Origin: Cladochytrium replicatum
Taxonomy: Eukaryota > Chytridiomycota > Chytridiomycetes > Cladochytriales > Cladochytriaceae
Length of the DNA stretch: 64,000 bases
Direction of reading: 5' to 3'
NCBI GenBank assembly: GCA_025526935.1
Contig: JAHLKD010000026.1
Coordinates: 124,001 to 188,000, forward strand
Under the pieces are notes generated by a model. That model had not been told where the DNA came from. It made no database searches and was given only the letters and a program-made list of their open reading frames with translations. This document shows positions 20,660-30,999 of this stretch, one piece after another. The first letter of the stretch is position 1, and each line of letters opens with the position of its first letter. The translations under genes and the position numbers were made by a program.

Positions 20660-21989
20660 TCATCGCATCTTGAACGTCCGGCCACTACAAACAAAAAATA
20701 ATTCCATTAATGCCCAAAAAACCTCAACCCCTTCCAAAAACAACTTACCTCGCGGTCTTCTTCTCTTTCTGATCATCAGGCTTCTCCGGCTTCGCGCGGT
20801 TCAGAACCTTCAAGAACGAGTCAACGCGCGCCCGCATGCGCGAGTGCATGTACGCCTTGCTGCACTTGATATGGTAGTGGAGGTAGTCCCGGAAAACCTG
20901 GATGCGAGAGATGGCGTCGCGTCTCAGGTCGTCCGTCGCAAAGTGCCTCGGGAACAGCACTGCAAAAAGAAGGAACCAGGTCAGAGAATATGGTTGGGAG
21001 TCTTTTACGGGTTGGAGTGAACTGTTACCGAAGGTGACGTAGGCGATGTTCTCAGAGTCTCGGAGTCCGGCGACGCCGCGGAGCTCGAGAGGCGGTTCGC
21101 GGGGGCTGTAGAGCACCTGTGGTGCGTTCTGGATCGACGGCTGCCGACGCGCGTCCACAAATTCCTAATCGAAAAAAACACCATTTAGTCGTTTCCAGTG
21201 CACATATCACGGCATTTCCCGAGCAACAGTTCTCTCCAAGGCTGGCATCGTTGTTCAGCACACACCTGCAAGAACACCTTCCCAAAGATTCTGTCGGTCT
21301 CGTCCTTGAACGTCGTCGAGAAGATGACGGTCACCCTGTCCGCCTGCGCCTGCACGAAAAAGATCTCCTCGTCGCGGTAGTTCACCGTCATCCACTCGGA
21401 TCCCTCCCCCGCAATCTGCGCACTAAACGCCTTCTCGAAGGGCGCCGCGAGCGCGTTCCTCTTCAAATGCGCAACCTTCTTCACCACCGTCTCTAAAAAG
21501 ATAATAATAAATAAGCAGCATCAGTATTCTATGCCTCAACGATTTAAATTATGTTTGTTGCAAAACCTATGTCCTCGCCGAGGGCTTTGGAATCGATCTT
21601 GAGAACCACATCTGCAGACGAGTCCCCGCCGGAACCGACCGAATGCAAGAGCGAGCCGTACTCCTTCCGAAGCACATCGTCCGCGCCGTAGCGCTGGAGC
21701 TCGGGGAAGCAACCCATGTGCATCGACACCACGATCTCGTTGAGGCGGGTTTTGTCGGGCGTCACGATGGTGTATGTGACACCGTCAAAGTCCGCGGCAG
21801 TCACATTGATCGTTTCGGGTTGCTCGCTTCTCGTATTTCGAAAATGTATGGGTTGCGAGAATGCGGGAGGATTGGAGATTATTAGCGGGTGCATTGTATG
21901 TTTGGAAGGGGCGGCATGAAAGCTCACCTTTCGAAAGCGTCCCTGAGAGTCGATTCGATGATTTTGTTGTAGGAGTCGAGAAGGATCAT
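20660..21989 (-). CDS. ARC35: Arp2/3 complex subunit 2 (ARPC2/p34, ARC35)
   Basis: A core subunit of the Arp2/3 actin-nucleating complex that contacts the mother filament. Six exons: 21989-21928, 21829-21567, 21492-21266, 21164-21029, 20959-20749, 20684-20660, joining in frame to 307 residues, close to the usual 300. It starts [15 protein letters not shown]; then [39 protein letters not shown] and the signature [34 protein letters not shown]. The last 25-nt exon gives SGRTFKMR, matching the TGKTF tail of the family; without it the protein would stop early by reading into a strong GTAAG donor. The acceptor of exon 2 is ambiguous by one codon. Confidence 0.94.
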
Positions 21990-22314
21990 TGTGGGTGTGG
22001 GTTGAGGGAAGGGAATGAAATTGTTCAATTGACTTAAAAGTACGAATGTGCAGAAGGGACTGGAATCGGAGCGAGCTGCAAGAGAATTGTGAGTCCCATG
22101 AATCGTCATTCCCGAGCATACAGATCGCTGAGCTCCATGCACTGAGTCGAGGTGGATACGCACCTTTGGTTGACTTGACTTTAGGAGGGGCTTGGACGGA
22201 TGGTGGAACAACAACTCAATGGATGGGAATGGATGCGACATTTGTTTAAAATGATAAGTTATGGGGAACGCAAGAAAAATAATAACTGAAAAACATGGTG
22301 GGAGCCAAACTGAT
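21990..22314. promoter_or_regulatory. ARPC2 upstream / RLC downstream interval
   Basis: 325 bp between two co-directional genes. It must hold the ARPC2 promoter and the 3' end of the myosin light chain transcript. I see no conserved element beyond AT-rich patches. Confidence 0.3.
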
Positions 22315-22935
22315 CTACTCTCCATGCTTCAGAACGCGGATAAAGTCGCGGTAGTTGAAGTTGCCACGAGCATCCAGAGGTGCGCCTTTGAACATAATGT
22401 CGACCTACATTTCTTCCGTCAGCCTACCAAATTCAACTGGTAATCCATGCGAAAAACTCACCTCTTCGTCCGTAAAACGCTCTCCGTCCCCGCCCATCGT
22501 TGTTATGCACTCCCTCAAAGTCTCACCGTTAATAAACCCCGTCCGTCCATCATCAAAGCACTCAAAAGCCTGCAGAATCTCATGCTCAGGATCCGTCCCG
22601 CTCAGTTTCTCTCCGAACAGCGTCAAGAACATTGTGAAATTTATGCTCCCAGGAGCCTCGCTGATCATCTCGTCAATGTACGCATCCGTTGGCTGCTGTC
22701 CGAGCGAGGCCAGCATGTCCTTCAAATCCTCCTTGTCGATGAAGCCGTCCGAGTCGTGGTCGATCATCGAGAATGCCTCCTTGAACTCTGCGATCTGTTG
22801 CTGGTCAAACATGGCGAAGACGTTCGAGTTCTGGCGGACGGCTCGCTTCTTCTTTTGCTTGCGGGCGGACTGGATGAGTCGAACCGAGCTGTTTAGCGCT
22901 TGTGAGGAGAGAGATGGGTGAGGGGAACATACCAT
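22315..22935 (-). CDS. Myosin II regulatory light chain
   Basis: An EF-hand light chain that binds the myosin II neck and controls contractility and cytokinesis. Three exons: 22935-22933 (the ATG codon alone), 22869-22462, 22404-22315; 166 residues. The N-terminus is basic (KQKKKRAVR) followed by QNSNVFAMF, placing a serine at the conserved kinase (MLCK/ROCK-type) site. EF-hand 1 is intact ([13 protein letters not shown]) and should bind the structural cation; later hands are degenerate, as in the family. It ends [14 protein letters not shown]. The single-codon first exon is supported by a good donor (ATG|GTATGT), in-frame joining to SARKQKKKR, and the family's short N-terminus. It is divergent from GST-kappa with 198 bp between starts. 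Confidence 0.92.
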
Positions 22936-23133
22936 GGCTGCTAGCGGATGATGGGTAGAGATTCAGCAGAAGAAGAGCGGATTGAAAGTAATAGCACTTT
23001 CAGCAACAGTACGTGTTAATGTAGAGCCGATTGGCACCTTCAAGTGTTAATAATAGCAAATAACTTCGCAGGAGAGTCGCGCTGTCACGTGCGCACCCCC
23101 CAATCGTTTAACCCCACATCGTGCGTTGGTGAG

Positions 23134-24113
23134 ATGCCCGCAACGACGAACGGCAGAATCCGCGTGTTCTTCGACACCTGCAGCCCTTACTCGTACTTTG
23201 CTGGTTAGTGGATTCTCACTTCTATGCACTGTCTTGTAACACACCGTCATTTGTTACCCCACAGTCAACCTCCTATTGCGCTACCGCCCGCTATGGAACG
23301 CAGACCTCGTCCTTGAGCCTGTTCTCCTTGGTGCAAGTAATGATTCTCCTTTTCAGAGGCTGGAGAAGCGCCAATGTCTCATGTTGTATCGCAGTTATCG
23401 TCGGTTCGAAGAATGTAGCGCCTCCTCAGGTCCCAGTGAAGGGAGCATACCAGGTACGGCTGCAATCGACCATATTTTAAGAAAAAGGGAATTGAATTGG
23501 CTTCCCTATTCGTGTTAGATCAATGACCTCAACCGTCTGTCGAAGATGATGCATTTGCCTTACAACTTCCCTTCAGTCTTCCCCATCGTTTCTCTCCTGC
23601 CGCAGAGAGTTCTGCACGCTATCAAGGCAACGAAGAGCACCCAGGTTTTCGAAGAAGCTTCCCTCCTGGTATGTCCTTTGAACCTTCTCGATGACATCAT
23701 GGCTAATTTTCCACTCTTTTAGCTCATGGTATGTAAGCCTCGAGCCTCCTGCATATAGCACAATGCCAATCTTTGATGTTAATCCTTGACAGAAAGCATT
23801 CCATGCTGATGACGTCAACATCTCCGATGCCGCCCAACTGCGCGACTTGCTGACCCGTCACTATGGTGCCGCAGACGCAGACGCTTTTCTCGCAAAAGCG
23901 TCTTCGCCCGAAATCAAAGCGACTCTTACGACGGTCACGAACGAGCTCATCGAGCGCGGAGGATTCGGGTTGCCGACCATGTTTGTGACGGGAGGGAAAG
24001 AGAAGGAGGAGCAGATGTACTTTGGGATGGACAGGATCGAGGCGATTGCGTATCAGCTTGAGGTGGACTATAGGGGATGGACATACATGTCGTCTCCCAG
24101 AAGCAATCTCTGA
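23134..24113 (+). CDS. GST-kappa / HCCA-isomerase family DsbA-fold protein
   Basis: A thioredoxin-fold protein of mitochondria or peroxisomes that conjugates or isomerises using glutathione. Six exons: 23134-23203, 23265-23336, 23395-23453, 23519-23668, 23723-23728 (6 nt), 23793-24113; 225 residues, the normal size. Active-site region FFDTCSPYSYFA with the family Ser (CSPYSY); then KNVAPPQVPVKGAYQ, DLNRLSKMMHLPYNFPSVFP, HADDVNIS, and the cis-proline end GGFGLPTMFVTGG followed by FGMDRIEAI. The 6-nt exon (Leu-Met) is needed for a continuous product: both flanking introns have GTATG donors and AG acceptors, but skipping it would keep the frame and remove only two residues. Confidence 0.88.
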
Positions 24114-24244
24114 GATTGCTTGTCCAGCTAAAAAACAACTAAAGTTTCATTTGCGCTCTAAGTTGCATTGATCTCGTTTATATCCCGCACCAAAACCGAA
24201 CGGAACGGTGGGATTCGTCGACGTCCAGCACTTTGCCACAAATG

Positions 24245-24965
24245 AAACCAAAGCTTCCCGAAGAGATCTTAGACCATATTAAGTAAGTGCTAAGGTTTTA
24301 CACAGGGGATCCGAAAACTCGTATCAATGTGCGTCATGGCTAAAACGCGAAGGACCGATCCAAGCTCATCCACCTCCGCATCTCCGTGGACGAAGCAAGG
24401 ACGAAGTTGTAATCTCCTCCGGCTTGGTTAAAGCGGTAGAGGTCTCGTGGAAGTTCTCCAACTCCACCTCGAATATCGCAAAAGCAATCCAATGTACACC
24501 AGAAATCAAGAACGGTCTCGGGGTCCTGGAGTGGTGGACGCTGAGCGGCCTCGAGCTCAATTTACCGTTGCTTCCCGTCGCAAGAGCGAGCCAAGTAGGT
24601 CGTGTCGATGTTCTCGAGTGGTGGAAGAAGAGCGGACTCGAAATGGCTTCGCGGACCACGACTGCTTTGCTGGAAGCGAGAACGAATGGGCACTGTGGAG
24701 GGTATCGAGTGGTGGACAGCAAGCGGGTTTGAAATGCTGTGGCACGAAGATGGAGCAGATTGGTGAACGGTCACGTCGCTGTACTTGAATGGTGGAAGAC
24801 GAGGATATCAGTGAGGACGAGCACGTGTCCTCGAGTGGTGAAAAGCGTCTGGGCTGGAGCTGAAGAGGAACTCAGCGGAATGGACGAGGCGAGCGCAAAT
24901 GGTCATGTTGAGATTCCTGATTAGTGGGAATCCAGCGGTTTGGTGCTAAAGTGGATATGATCTTG
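24245..24965 (+). pseudogene. Decayed repeat protein (VLEWWKxSGL repeats)
   Basis: A plausible start (MKPKLPEEILDHIK, ATG 24242, then GTAAGT) is followed by broken units of about 33 residues: NGLGVLEWWTLSGLEL, GRVDVLEWWKKSGLEM, then units in other frames (NGHVAVLEWWKT, NGHVEI followed by a stop). At least three frame changes and stops separate the units, so no single product is possible. I know this GHVxVLEWWKxSGLxL pattern as a very long ankyrin-like repeat in chytrid proteins, sometimes after an F-box-like start. I infer a dead member of that family. Confidence 0.65.
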
Positions 24966-25090
24966 GGTTTGGATTGTTGTGATCACCCTCAGCCCGTGGG
25001 AATCTATACAACACGTGGATATGGCGCAGTGTGGTGACTTTTCTTCCGCTGCAAGTGGCTTTAACACCGTCCAGCAGAAGACCCTCCAAA

Positions 25091-25987
25091 ATGAGGTAGA
25101 CAGCAATGCAACCCAGAAATCTGCAGCGATGTGCGACGTTGTAACGTGATTCTTTCTTGAAGCAAAGTCCAAGCGTCTGCCGTGCGTGGTTATGTCCGTG
25201 AGCTGCTAACCTACTCCAAGGAGGAGAAGCCCAGGAAGTTCGTCGAGACCGTCGAACTCCAGATCGGTCTTAAGAATTACGACCCTCAGCGTGACAAGCG
25301 TTTCTCGGGTACCGTTCGGTAGGCTCATTAGATTGCAATTCACCTCCTTTTTACTCAAGCTCGTGTGATTTCGCAGTCTCCCCCATATCCCTAAGCCCCG
25401 TATGACCGTGTGCATTCTTGCCGATGCTGCCCACATCGACCAGGCTAAGCAGATTGGTCTCGAGTTTATGTCTGTTGAGGACTTAAAGAAGCTCAACAAG
25501 AACAAGAAGCTGATCAAGAAGCTTGGTGAGTTTGGAATGCCCAGTTTCCGTGGCGAGTTTTTTTGCTGACTCTCATAATAGCTAAGAAGTATGATGCTTT
25601 CTTGGCGTCTGAGGCGTTGATCAAGCAGATCCCTCGTCTCTTGGGTCCCGGTCTCTCGAAGGCCGGTAAGTTCCCCACCCCTGTATCCCACTCCGACTCT
25701 CTCCAGGAGAAGTGGGACGAAATCAAGGGAACCATCAAGTTCCAGCTGAAGAAGGTTCTGTGCTTGGGTGTCGCCGTCGGCCACATCGAGATGACCGAGG
25801 ACCAGCTTGTACAGAACATCATGTTGGCCATCAACTTCCTCGTGTCTCTGCTCAAGAAGAACTGGCAGAACGTTAAGTCTTTGTTCATCAAGAGCTCCAT
25901 GGGCAAGCGTGAGTAGTTTTGAGCTAACCGAGTACGCACTTTCATCTGATTGAAATTTTGGGTTTCTTAGCCATCCGCGTGTACTAA
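25091..25987 (+). CDS. RPL1: 60S ribosomal protein uL1 (RPL10A / yeast Rpl1)
   Basis: The L1-stalk protein of the large ribosomal subunit, which helps deacylated tRNA leave the E site. Five exons: 25091-25095 (only ATGAG), 25163-25318, 25377-25525, 25582-25908, 25971-25987; 217 residues, exactly the usual length. Signatures: [94 protein letters not shown], ending SMGKPIRVY. The 5-nt first exon (Met plus two bases of Ser) gives [13 protein letters not shown]; a later ATG would lose a conserved helix. Confidence 0.95.
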
Positions 25988-26544
25988 ACGTGCACTAAGT
26001 GGTTGGGTCGAAGAGGTGACAGGTTATTGAAGAGAACCCGGACATATTTGTGCATTCTCTTTTTCGCATTCTTTCGTTATTACTTGTTTTTGATGGGGGA
26101 CGATGATTTGGTAGGGATGTACAACCACGCAACGGCGATTTACCAAGATATTCCCAAGCCCAATTTGGACTGCCATCGTCTCCTGCTTTGGTGGAGACGG
26201 TGGGTTGCGGGAGTATGTTTGGAAGCTAAACAATACATTTGGACACAGACAATAATGGACACAAAAACCAATTTGTGCACAAGCGGAAATTGCCTGCATG
26301 GAAAAATGAAAGGGAAGAAGTGCTGAAGCATAGATTCGGGAACCACCGCTGAAGTCCTAAAAACCTCCACAATTCTTTCCCTTCGGGCTTCGAGTGAGAC
26401 CGATCAAAATGATTGGCCGCTCCAGTGCTGGCATGACCGAGCACAACCCACGACGGCTTGGGTGGACGATCACATAGCCATCCGTCTCATATGGCCGGTG
26501 GGAAGCTTATTTCGAGCCCCGTAACCGTTTAAGTTCTGAACATC
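25988..26544. other. Intergenic stretch after uL1
   Basis: It contains the uL1 3' UTR and whatever promoter served the following broken GST. Frames on both strands are short and show no family resemblance. Confidence 0.35.
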
Positions 26545-27054
26545 CTTTGCATCATCAATCGAATATTAGCCAACAACATCCTCACTCCCCACCACGTGAA
26601 CAACCGCGTTCCCATCGCATTCTCTTTCTCCTCGAGAAACTCGGAATCGCCTACGAGATTAAGCACGACAAACGCACCGCTCTCGGCACCGCGCCGCACG
26701 CGCCGGATCCAGGAAGAGGATCTCACCATCGCAGAGAGTCCGGCGTGATCATTCAGTACCTCACGGACTACCACAACTCTGAGCATAAGTTCAAACCCTG
26801 CCGGCGGGCAACATCCAGTTCAACTACTGGCTCCACGTCAGCGAGGGCAGCCTTTCCCTTTACCTTAACTTCCTCGTCACCTTCTCCAAGACCCTCGCGA
26901 ACGTGCCGTTTATCATCTCGATCATCAACGCGATGTTTACCCGGGTGAAGGGGAACCTGATCCACCCGTCGCTGCAGAAACAGTTGCGTGTGGAACGCAT
27001 TTGGAGAGGAAATAGTTCTCTTGCGGGGATAAGTTTAGCGGCGCCGATGCGATG
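26545..27054 (+). pseudogene. Glutathione S-transferase (Gtt1-like), frameshifted and 3'-truncated
   Basis: The thioredoxin-like N-domain is readable as HRILFLLEKLGIAYEI, but the next part (LTIAESGVIIQYLTDYH) needs a frame change within GAGAGTCCGGC, and another single-base loss near 26800 moves the helical domain (AGNIQFNYWLHVSEGSLSL, FIISIINAMFTRVKG) into a third frame. The conserved catalytic start and the C-terminal helices are missing, and no splice sites reconcile the breaks. A relic of a normal fungal GST. Confidence 0.7.
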
Positions 27055-27267
27055 ATTTAGTGTGGAGGCTGGGTTTAAGAATGTGCTGAACTTTGTGGGG
27101 CCGAAGATGAGGGCTTGGGTAGGTAAGGTCCAGGCTAGACCGACCTCGGCGCGGATGCGCTGAAGAAGGGAGGAGTTCATGACACTTCCCTGATCTGTAA
27201 CATTTTCAAAGTATTTCTTCTCTTCCTTCCAACGAAATTTTGCAACAACCTCTCGTGGCTTCGTGGG

Positions 27268-28497
27268 ATGATGTTGCTGGACTGCCTGATTGTTTTCCTG
27301 TCCTTGCTGCATCTCGTTTGCGCACATGGCGAGAGCAGACAACAACTCACGCCATACAAGAAGGGCGACATAGTCCGGATCGAATGTCCAAAACTCGATG
27401 CCGACGGGTCGCTCACCACCGAATGGGAACCCGGCCCAATCTGCATGGAGGCAAGAAGATCGAATTCCCTCATTCAACACAACCTTTCTCTAACCCGTGA
27501 ATGTCTCGACAGAGCGGGGAGCCCCTCGCGTTCCCGTTTGCGACTGACGGGATGTTCCAGTGCACGATCCAAATGGACCCGGCGTGGTACAAGTTTATTG
27601 CGGATGTCGTCAAAATGAAAGGTGTGAACATGGGTCCCCAATTCGCGATCCTCTTTTTCTTCATCATCTCGACTTTCTTTTTAACGAAATCTGTTGTCAT
27701 TGCGTTAATAACTAAACTATGTTGTCACTGCGCACAGCTTCTTGGAGCTGCAGGGTTCCGACAACGAACGACGAAGGCACAATCTATTTCAATCCGCTGA
27801 CGTTTAGTCTTTGGGGAGCTGTCGAGGACACGCATATTCACTTGATGAACCATCACAACTTTGTCTTCCACGGTAAATCGTGCTGCTCCTTGAACTCATT
27901 TCTTCTCATGCTCGAGATTTGCGTTGCTACAGTCGTGGACGGATTTTTCATGGCTTCGTCCACATACGCGCTTCGGGATCACTTTGTGATGCTCACTGAT
28001 AGCACCCAGTTCGTTCTTCATGGACTTGTGAGGTAAAAGTTCGAGCAAAGGATAAACCCATCAAAACTGCATGGCTAAATGAATCTCCTCAAATTTCATT
28101 CAGATGGTTTGTCGGTATCAATTACGACCTGATCGCAGATGAAGACGTCGCCCTCCAGAAACAGAAACTTCTTGCCGCAACTGGTCAAAATGCGGCTGAC
28201 ACATCGAAAGACGACAGCAATGCGAACAAAGCTGGTGACGGAAGGAGCGATGCAAGCGGCAGCTCTGGCGGCGACGATAAGCCAAACGACGTCACTGGGC
28301 AACCACAACCGATAGTCCTCAAACCTGTCACAAAAGATGATATTCCAACTGTTTCGAGCTTGCTGAAGGCTGTCAAACCTGCAGTTGTGATCACATACTG
28401 CCTGCTCTCTGCAGCATCTTCAGCAGGGGTGTGTGCACTTGTTTACATTGGGATACTCAAGCCCAAGCTTATCAAGGAATATAGAAAGCAGAAATAG
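27268..28497 (+). CDS. Unknown type-I membrane protein (signal peptide, lumenal domain, one TM helix)
   Basis: I do not recognise the family. Five exons join in frame to 306 residues: 27268-27450, 27513-27621, 27738-27872, 27933-28032, 28104-28497. The first intron has a GC donor (GAG|GCAAGA). A signal peptide (LLDCLIVFLSLLHLVCAHG) is followed by about 170 residues of lumenal or extracellular domain with several cysteines (VRIECPKL, GPICMES, GMFQCTI, WSCRVP) that could pair. A low-complexity Asp/Gly/Ser linker follows, then a single helix near 272-294 (VVITYCLLSAASSAGVCALV) and a short basic tail ending KEYRKQK. A K-x-K-near-end tail could favour ER retention (inference). Good splice signals and an exact frame through five exons argue for a real gene. 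Confidence 0.7.
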
Positions 28498-28802
28498 TGC
28501 ATAAATAGTTCTGTTTGGACAATGAAATGTGTATGCTATCTTTGGGCTTGGACCTGCTGACATGAGCTGGGGATCTTGTATATCTTACTCACCTGTCTGA
28601 CTCATGCCTTCTTTGGTTGATTGCAAAATCTAAGTATTGCAAAAAAAGTAGCTGTTCATCTCCGAATGGAGTCTGGCCCATTAAGGCTCTGGCATTGTAC
28701 ATGATTTTACAAAATATGGCAATGGCTCTGCTTGAGATCCCTTTTTGGCCTCCTTCTCATGTTTGGCAAAATTACTCTTTCCCAAACATCACAAGACACA
28801 AG

Positions 28803-29134
28803 TGTTAAAATCTAAGCCTTTATTTGTGTATTTTGCATGTATGCTGACGCCTCCCATTATGTATTTTATTCTTGATTTCTGTATATTTCTTGACAAATTG
28901 GCTACATGTTAAGAGTGTTGGGACATTTACTGAGGTTTTTGGGTAGCTGGAACCTTGAGATTTCTGTTAGCACAAAAACTCTCACTCTATAGTCTTCCAG
29001 GATGTACTGTGCAACCAGCCTACAACACAACCTGCCTTGACCTTTCACAATAGTCTCATGAGATCCCAAAAAGATCTAGCTTTTTCAAAGTTTTGTTGTT
29101 ATGGGGGTTGTGTTCTGCATTAAGTTAGTTAACA
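28803..29134 (+). mobile_element. Diverged solo LTR of the chromovirus family
   Basis: It begins TGTTAAAATCT (LTR: TGTTAAATTCT), contains GGGTAGCTGGAACCTTGAGA and CTCTATAGTCTTCCAGG, which track the LTR phrases GGGTGGCTGGTTCCTTGAGA and CCACAGTCTTCCTGG in order, and ends GTTAACA. Many substitutions and indels; no target duplication found. An older insertion reduced to one LTR. Flanks 28498-28802 and 29135-29473 show no gene. Confidence 0.6.
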
Positions 29135-29473
29135 GAATACTACAGTCGACAAATCATTCCCCTAGAGGAGAAAGTTCTCCTGCAAGTCCCTCCCAACCCA
29201 CCAAACACAGAATACCTCACTTGACAAGCTTAAAGCTCAGGATTCTGTTACATCAATTACCTTTGTTTAGGCTTAAAGTTTTTCTCGTTCTCACGGCAAA
29301 ACACCAATGCTATTATTGACAGATAATGAAAATGAATGACACATATGGCATGACACAGCAACCTCACTTGATTTAGTTCTCAGACAGCATTAAATAATAA
29401 CCTTACCTAATTCCACCATCCCATCCGCGTCCATTGAAAAGTAAACACTTTAATTACTTTACTCACACAATAG

Positions 29474-29556
29474 TGGACAGAGTGGGATTCGAACCCACGC
29501 TTCCGGAGAAACTACGACCTGAACGTAGCGCCTTAGACCAACTCGGCCATCTGTCC
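29474..29556 (-). tRNA. tRNA-Leu (CAG)
   Basis: 83 nt on the minus strand. Acceptor GGACAGA pairs perfectly with TCTGTCC, discriminator A. D arm with A box TGGCCGAGTTGG; anticodon stem-loop CTACG-TTCAGGT-CGTAG (anticodon CAG). A long variable arm (TTTCTCCGGAAGC), as in leucine tRNAs, and T arm GTGGG-TTCGAAT-CCCAC. No intron. A plus-strand LINE fragment starts a few bases upstream. Confidence 0.95.
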
Positions 29557-29559
29557 ATC

Positions 29560-30985
29560 AGTTTTTAATTTGCAGATGATTTCAGGTTGTTTGCACTTAC
29601 TTTGGATGCTATGCAGGTTCTTCTCTATGTTTGTGACCAGTTTGCCCAAGCTTGTGATTTTTTTTTTGCTCCTTTGAAGTCTGTGATTCTCACAAAAATT
29701 CCTATTCCTGCTAATTCGCCTTTGCTTCTTCATGGTCAAACTCTGCCTGTCAAGCCTTCATTTCGTTATCTGGGTTGCTTTTTTGGAGATACTGGATTTG
29801 ATGTTTCACTGACTATTTCCCATCGACTTGCCAAAGCGCGCGCAGCTTCTTTTGCTTTGCTTTCTTTTTCAAGGATATTTGGTTCTCATTCTCTGGTTGT
29901 GGTTCGTTATTTGTTTTTGTCCTTTATTCGACCTACTCTTGAATTTGGTTTATATTTTATTCTTCCCTCTGTTGCTGTTTGCAAACCAGTTCGGACTGTT
30001 TGCAAACCAGTTCAGACTTTAATTCACCAAAGTTTGTGTGTAGATTTCTTTGCCTTTCATTTTCCACTTCAATTGCTGGGGTTTTGCTGTTTTTTAAGTT
30101 TCCTGACCTTCAGTGTCAGCTTCAATATCTGCAGTTTCAGAGGTTTCTCAGCGTTGGTTGGATGATGATGCCCCTGATATGGTTCACTCTATATTGTCAT
30201 TCTTTCTTCACCAGGGAAAGCACTTTCGTTGTTCTCCTGTCCCTTTCAACAATCACTTCCTCTTCCCGGCTGCAAATGTTGTAGTTCCCAAACCTTCTGA
30301 TGTTATCGCAAATCACTTTCACCAAGTAGCCTCATCTGCCTATGGTTCTATAGCTGCAAGCTTTGCTCCCCTTGCATCTGCACACCCTCATGCGCTAGCA
30401 ATTGCTCCTCCATGCTTCCCTATTTTGTCAATCTTGAGGCTTCTGCAGTATCGCCTTGGACGTTTGTTTTATCACCCCCGCAAGCAGTGTTATCGCTGCT
30501 GTGCTGCAACTCTCTCTAGATCTCATGTTTCAGAATGTTTGCGTCTTGACCTATTGTTGCCTCCTGTTCCTGTTCCTGTTTTACAACTTCCGCTTGACGT
30601 TGCAATTGATAGCCTTCGTCCACTTCGCATTGTCAACCCAGCGAATCTTGCACCATGGTATCTAGTTTTTCGTTGTCTCCATAAGATTTGGCTTCACTGT
30701 ATGGGTCTGCCATTAGAAGTTTCTCCTCCAGACTCCCTCTTTGGCCCTGCATTTGTGGATCTTTAACGTTTTCTTTTCTCATTATTTATTACTCACCTGT
30801 TTTTTTGGCACCCTAGCAGTATCTGACGGGTAGCCACAGGTTTGAGTTTACATTCTCTGTTTTCCTTTTTTCCTTTCCATATACTGCGCGCGCTTCCCTA
30901 TGTGCTGGTCCATGACCATCTTGTAAGGCACTTTGGGTGTTGTTTTTTGTTATGCATTGTATGTGCAAAATAAATAATAATATTG
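29560..30985 (+). mobile_element. LINE copy 3, 5'-truncated in RT
   Basis: It starts inside the RT FADD region (TTTGCAGATGATTT) and runs to the 3' UTR and A-rich end. Protein pieces: FAPLKSVILTKIPIP, RYLGCFFGDTGFDVSL, then CKPVRT repeats, and SVSEVSQRWLDDDAPD through the knuckle CYRCC...HVSECL to stop 30764. Nearly identical to copy 1, including the same frame breaks after RT. It begins a few bases upstream of tRNA-Leu, pointing away, and its 3' end runs straight into the 5' region of copy 4. Confidence 0.87.
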
Positions 30986-30999
30986 TTTAAAAATAAAAA

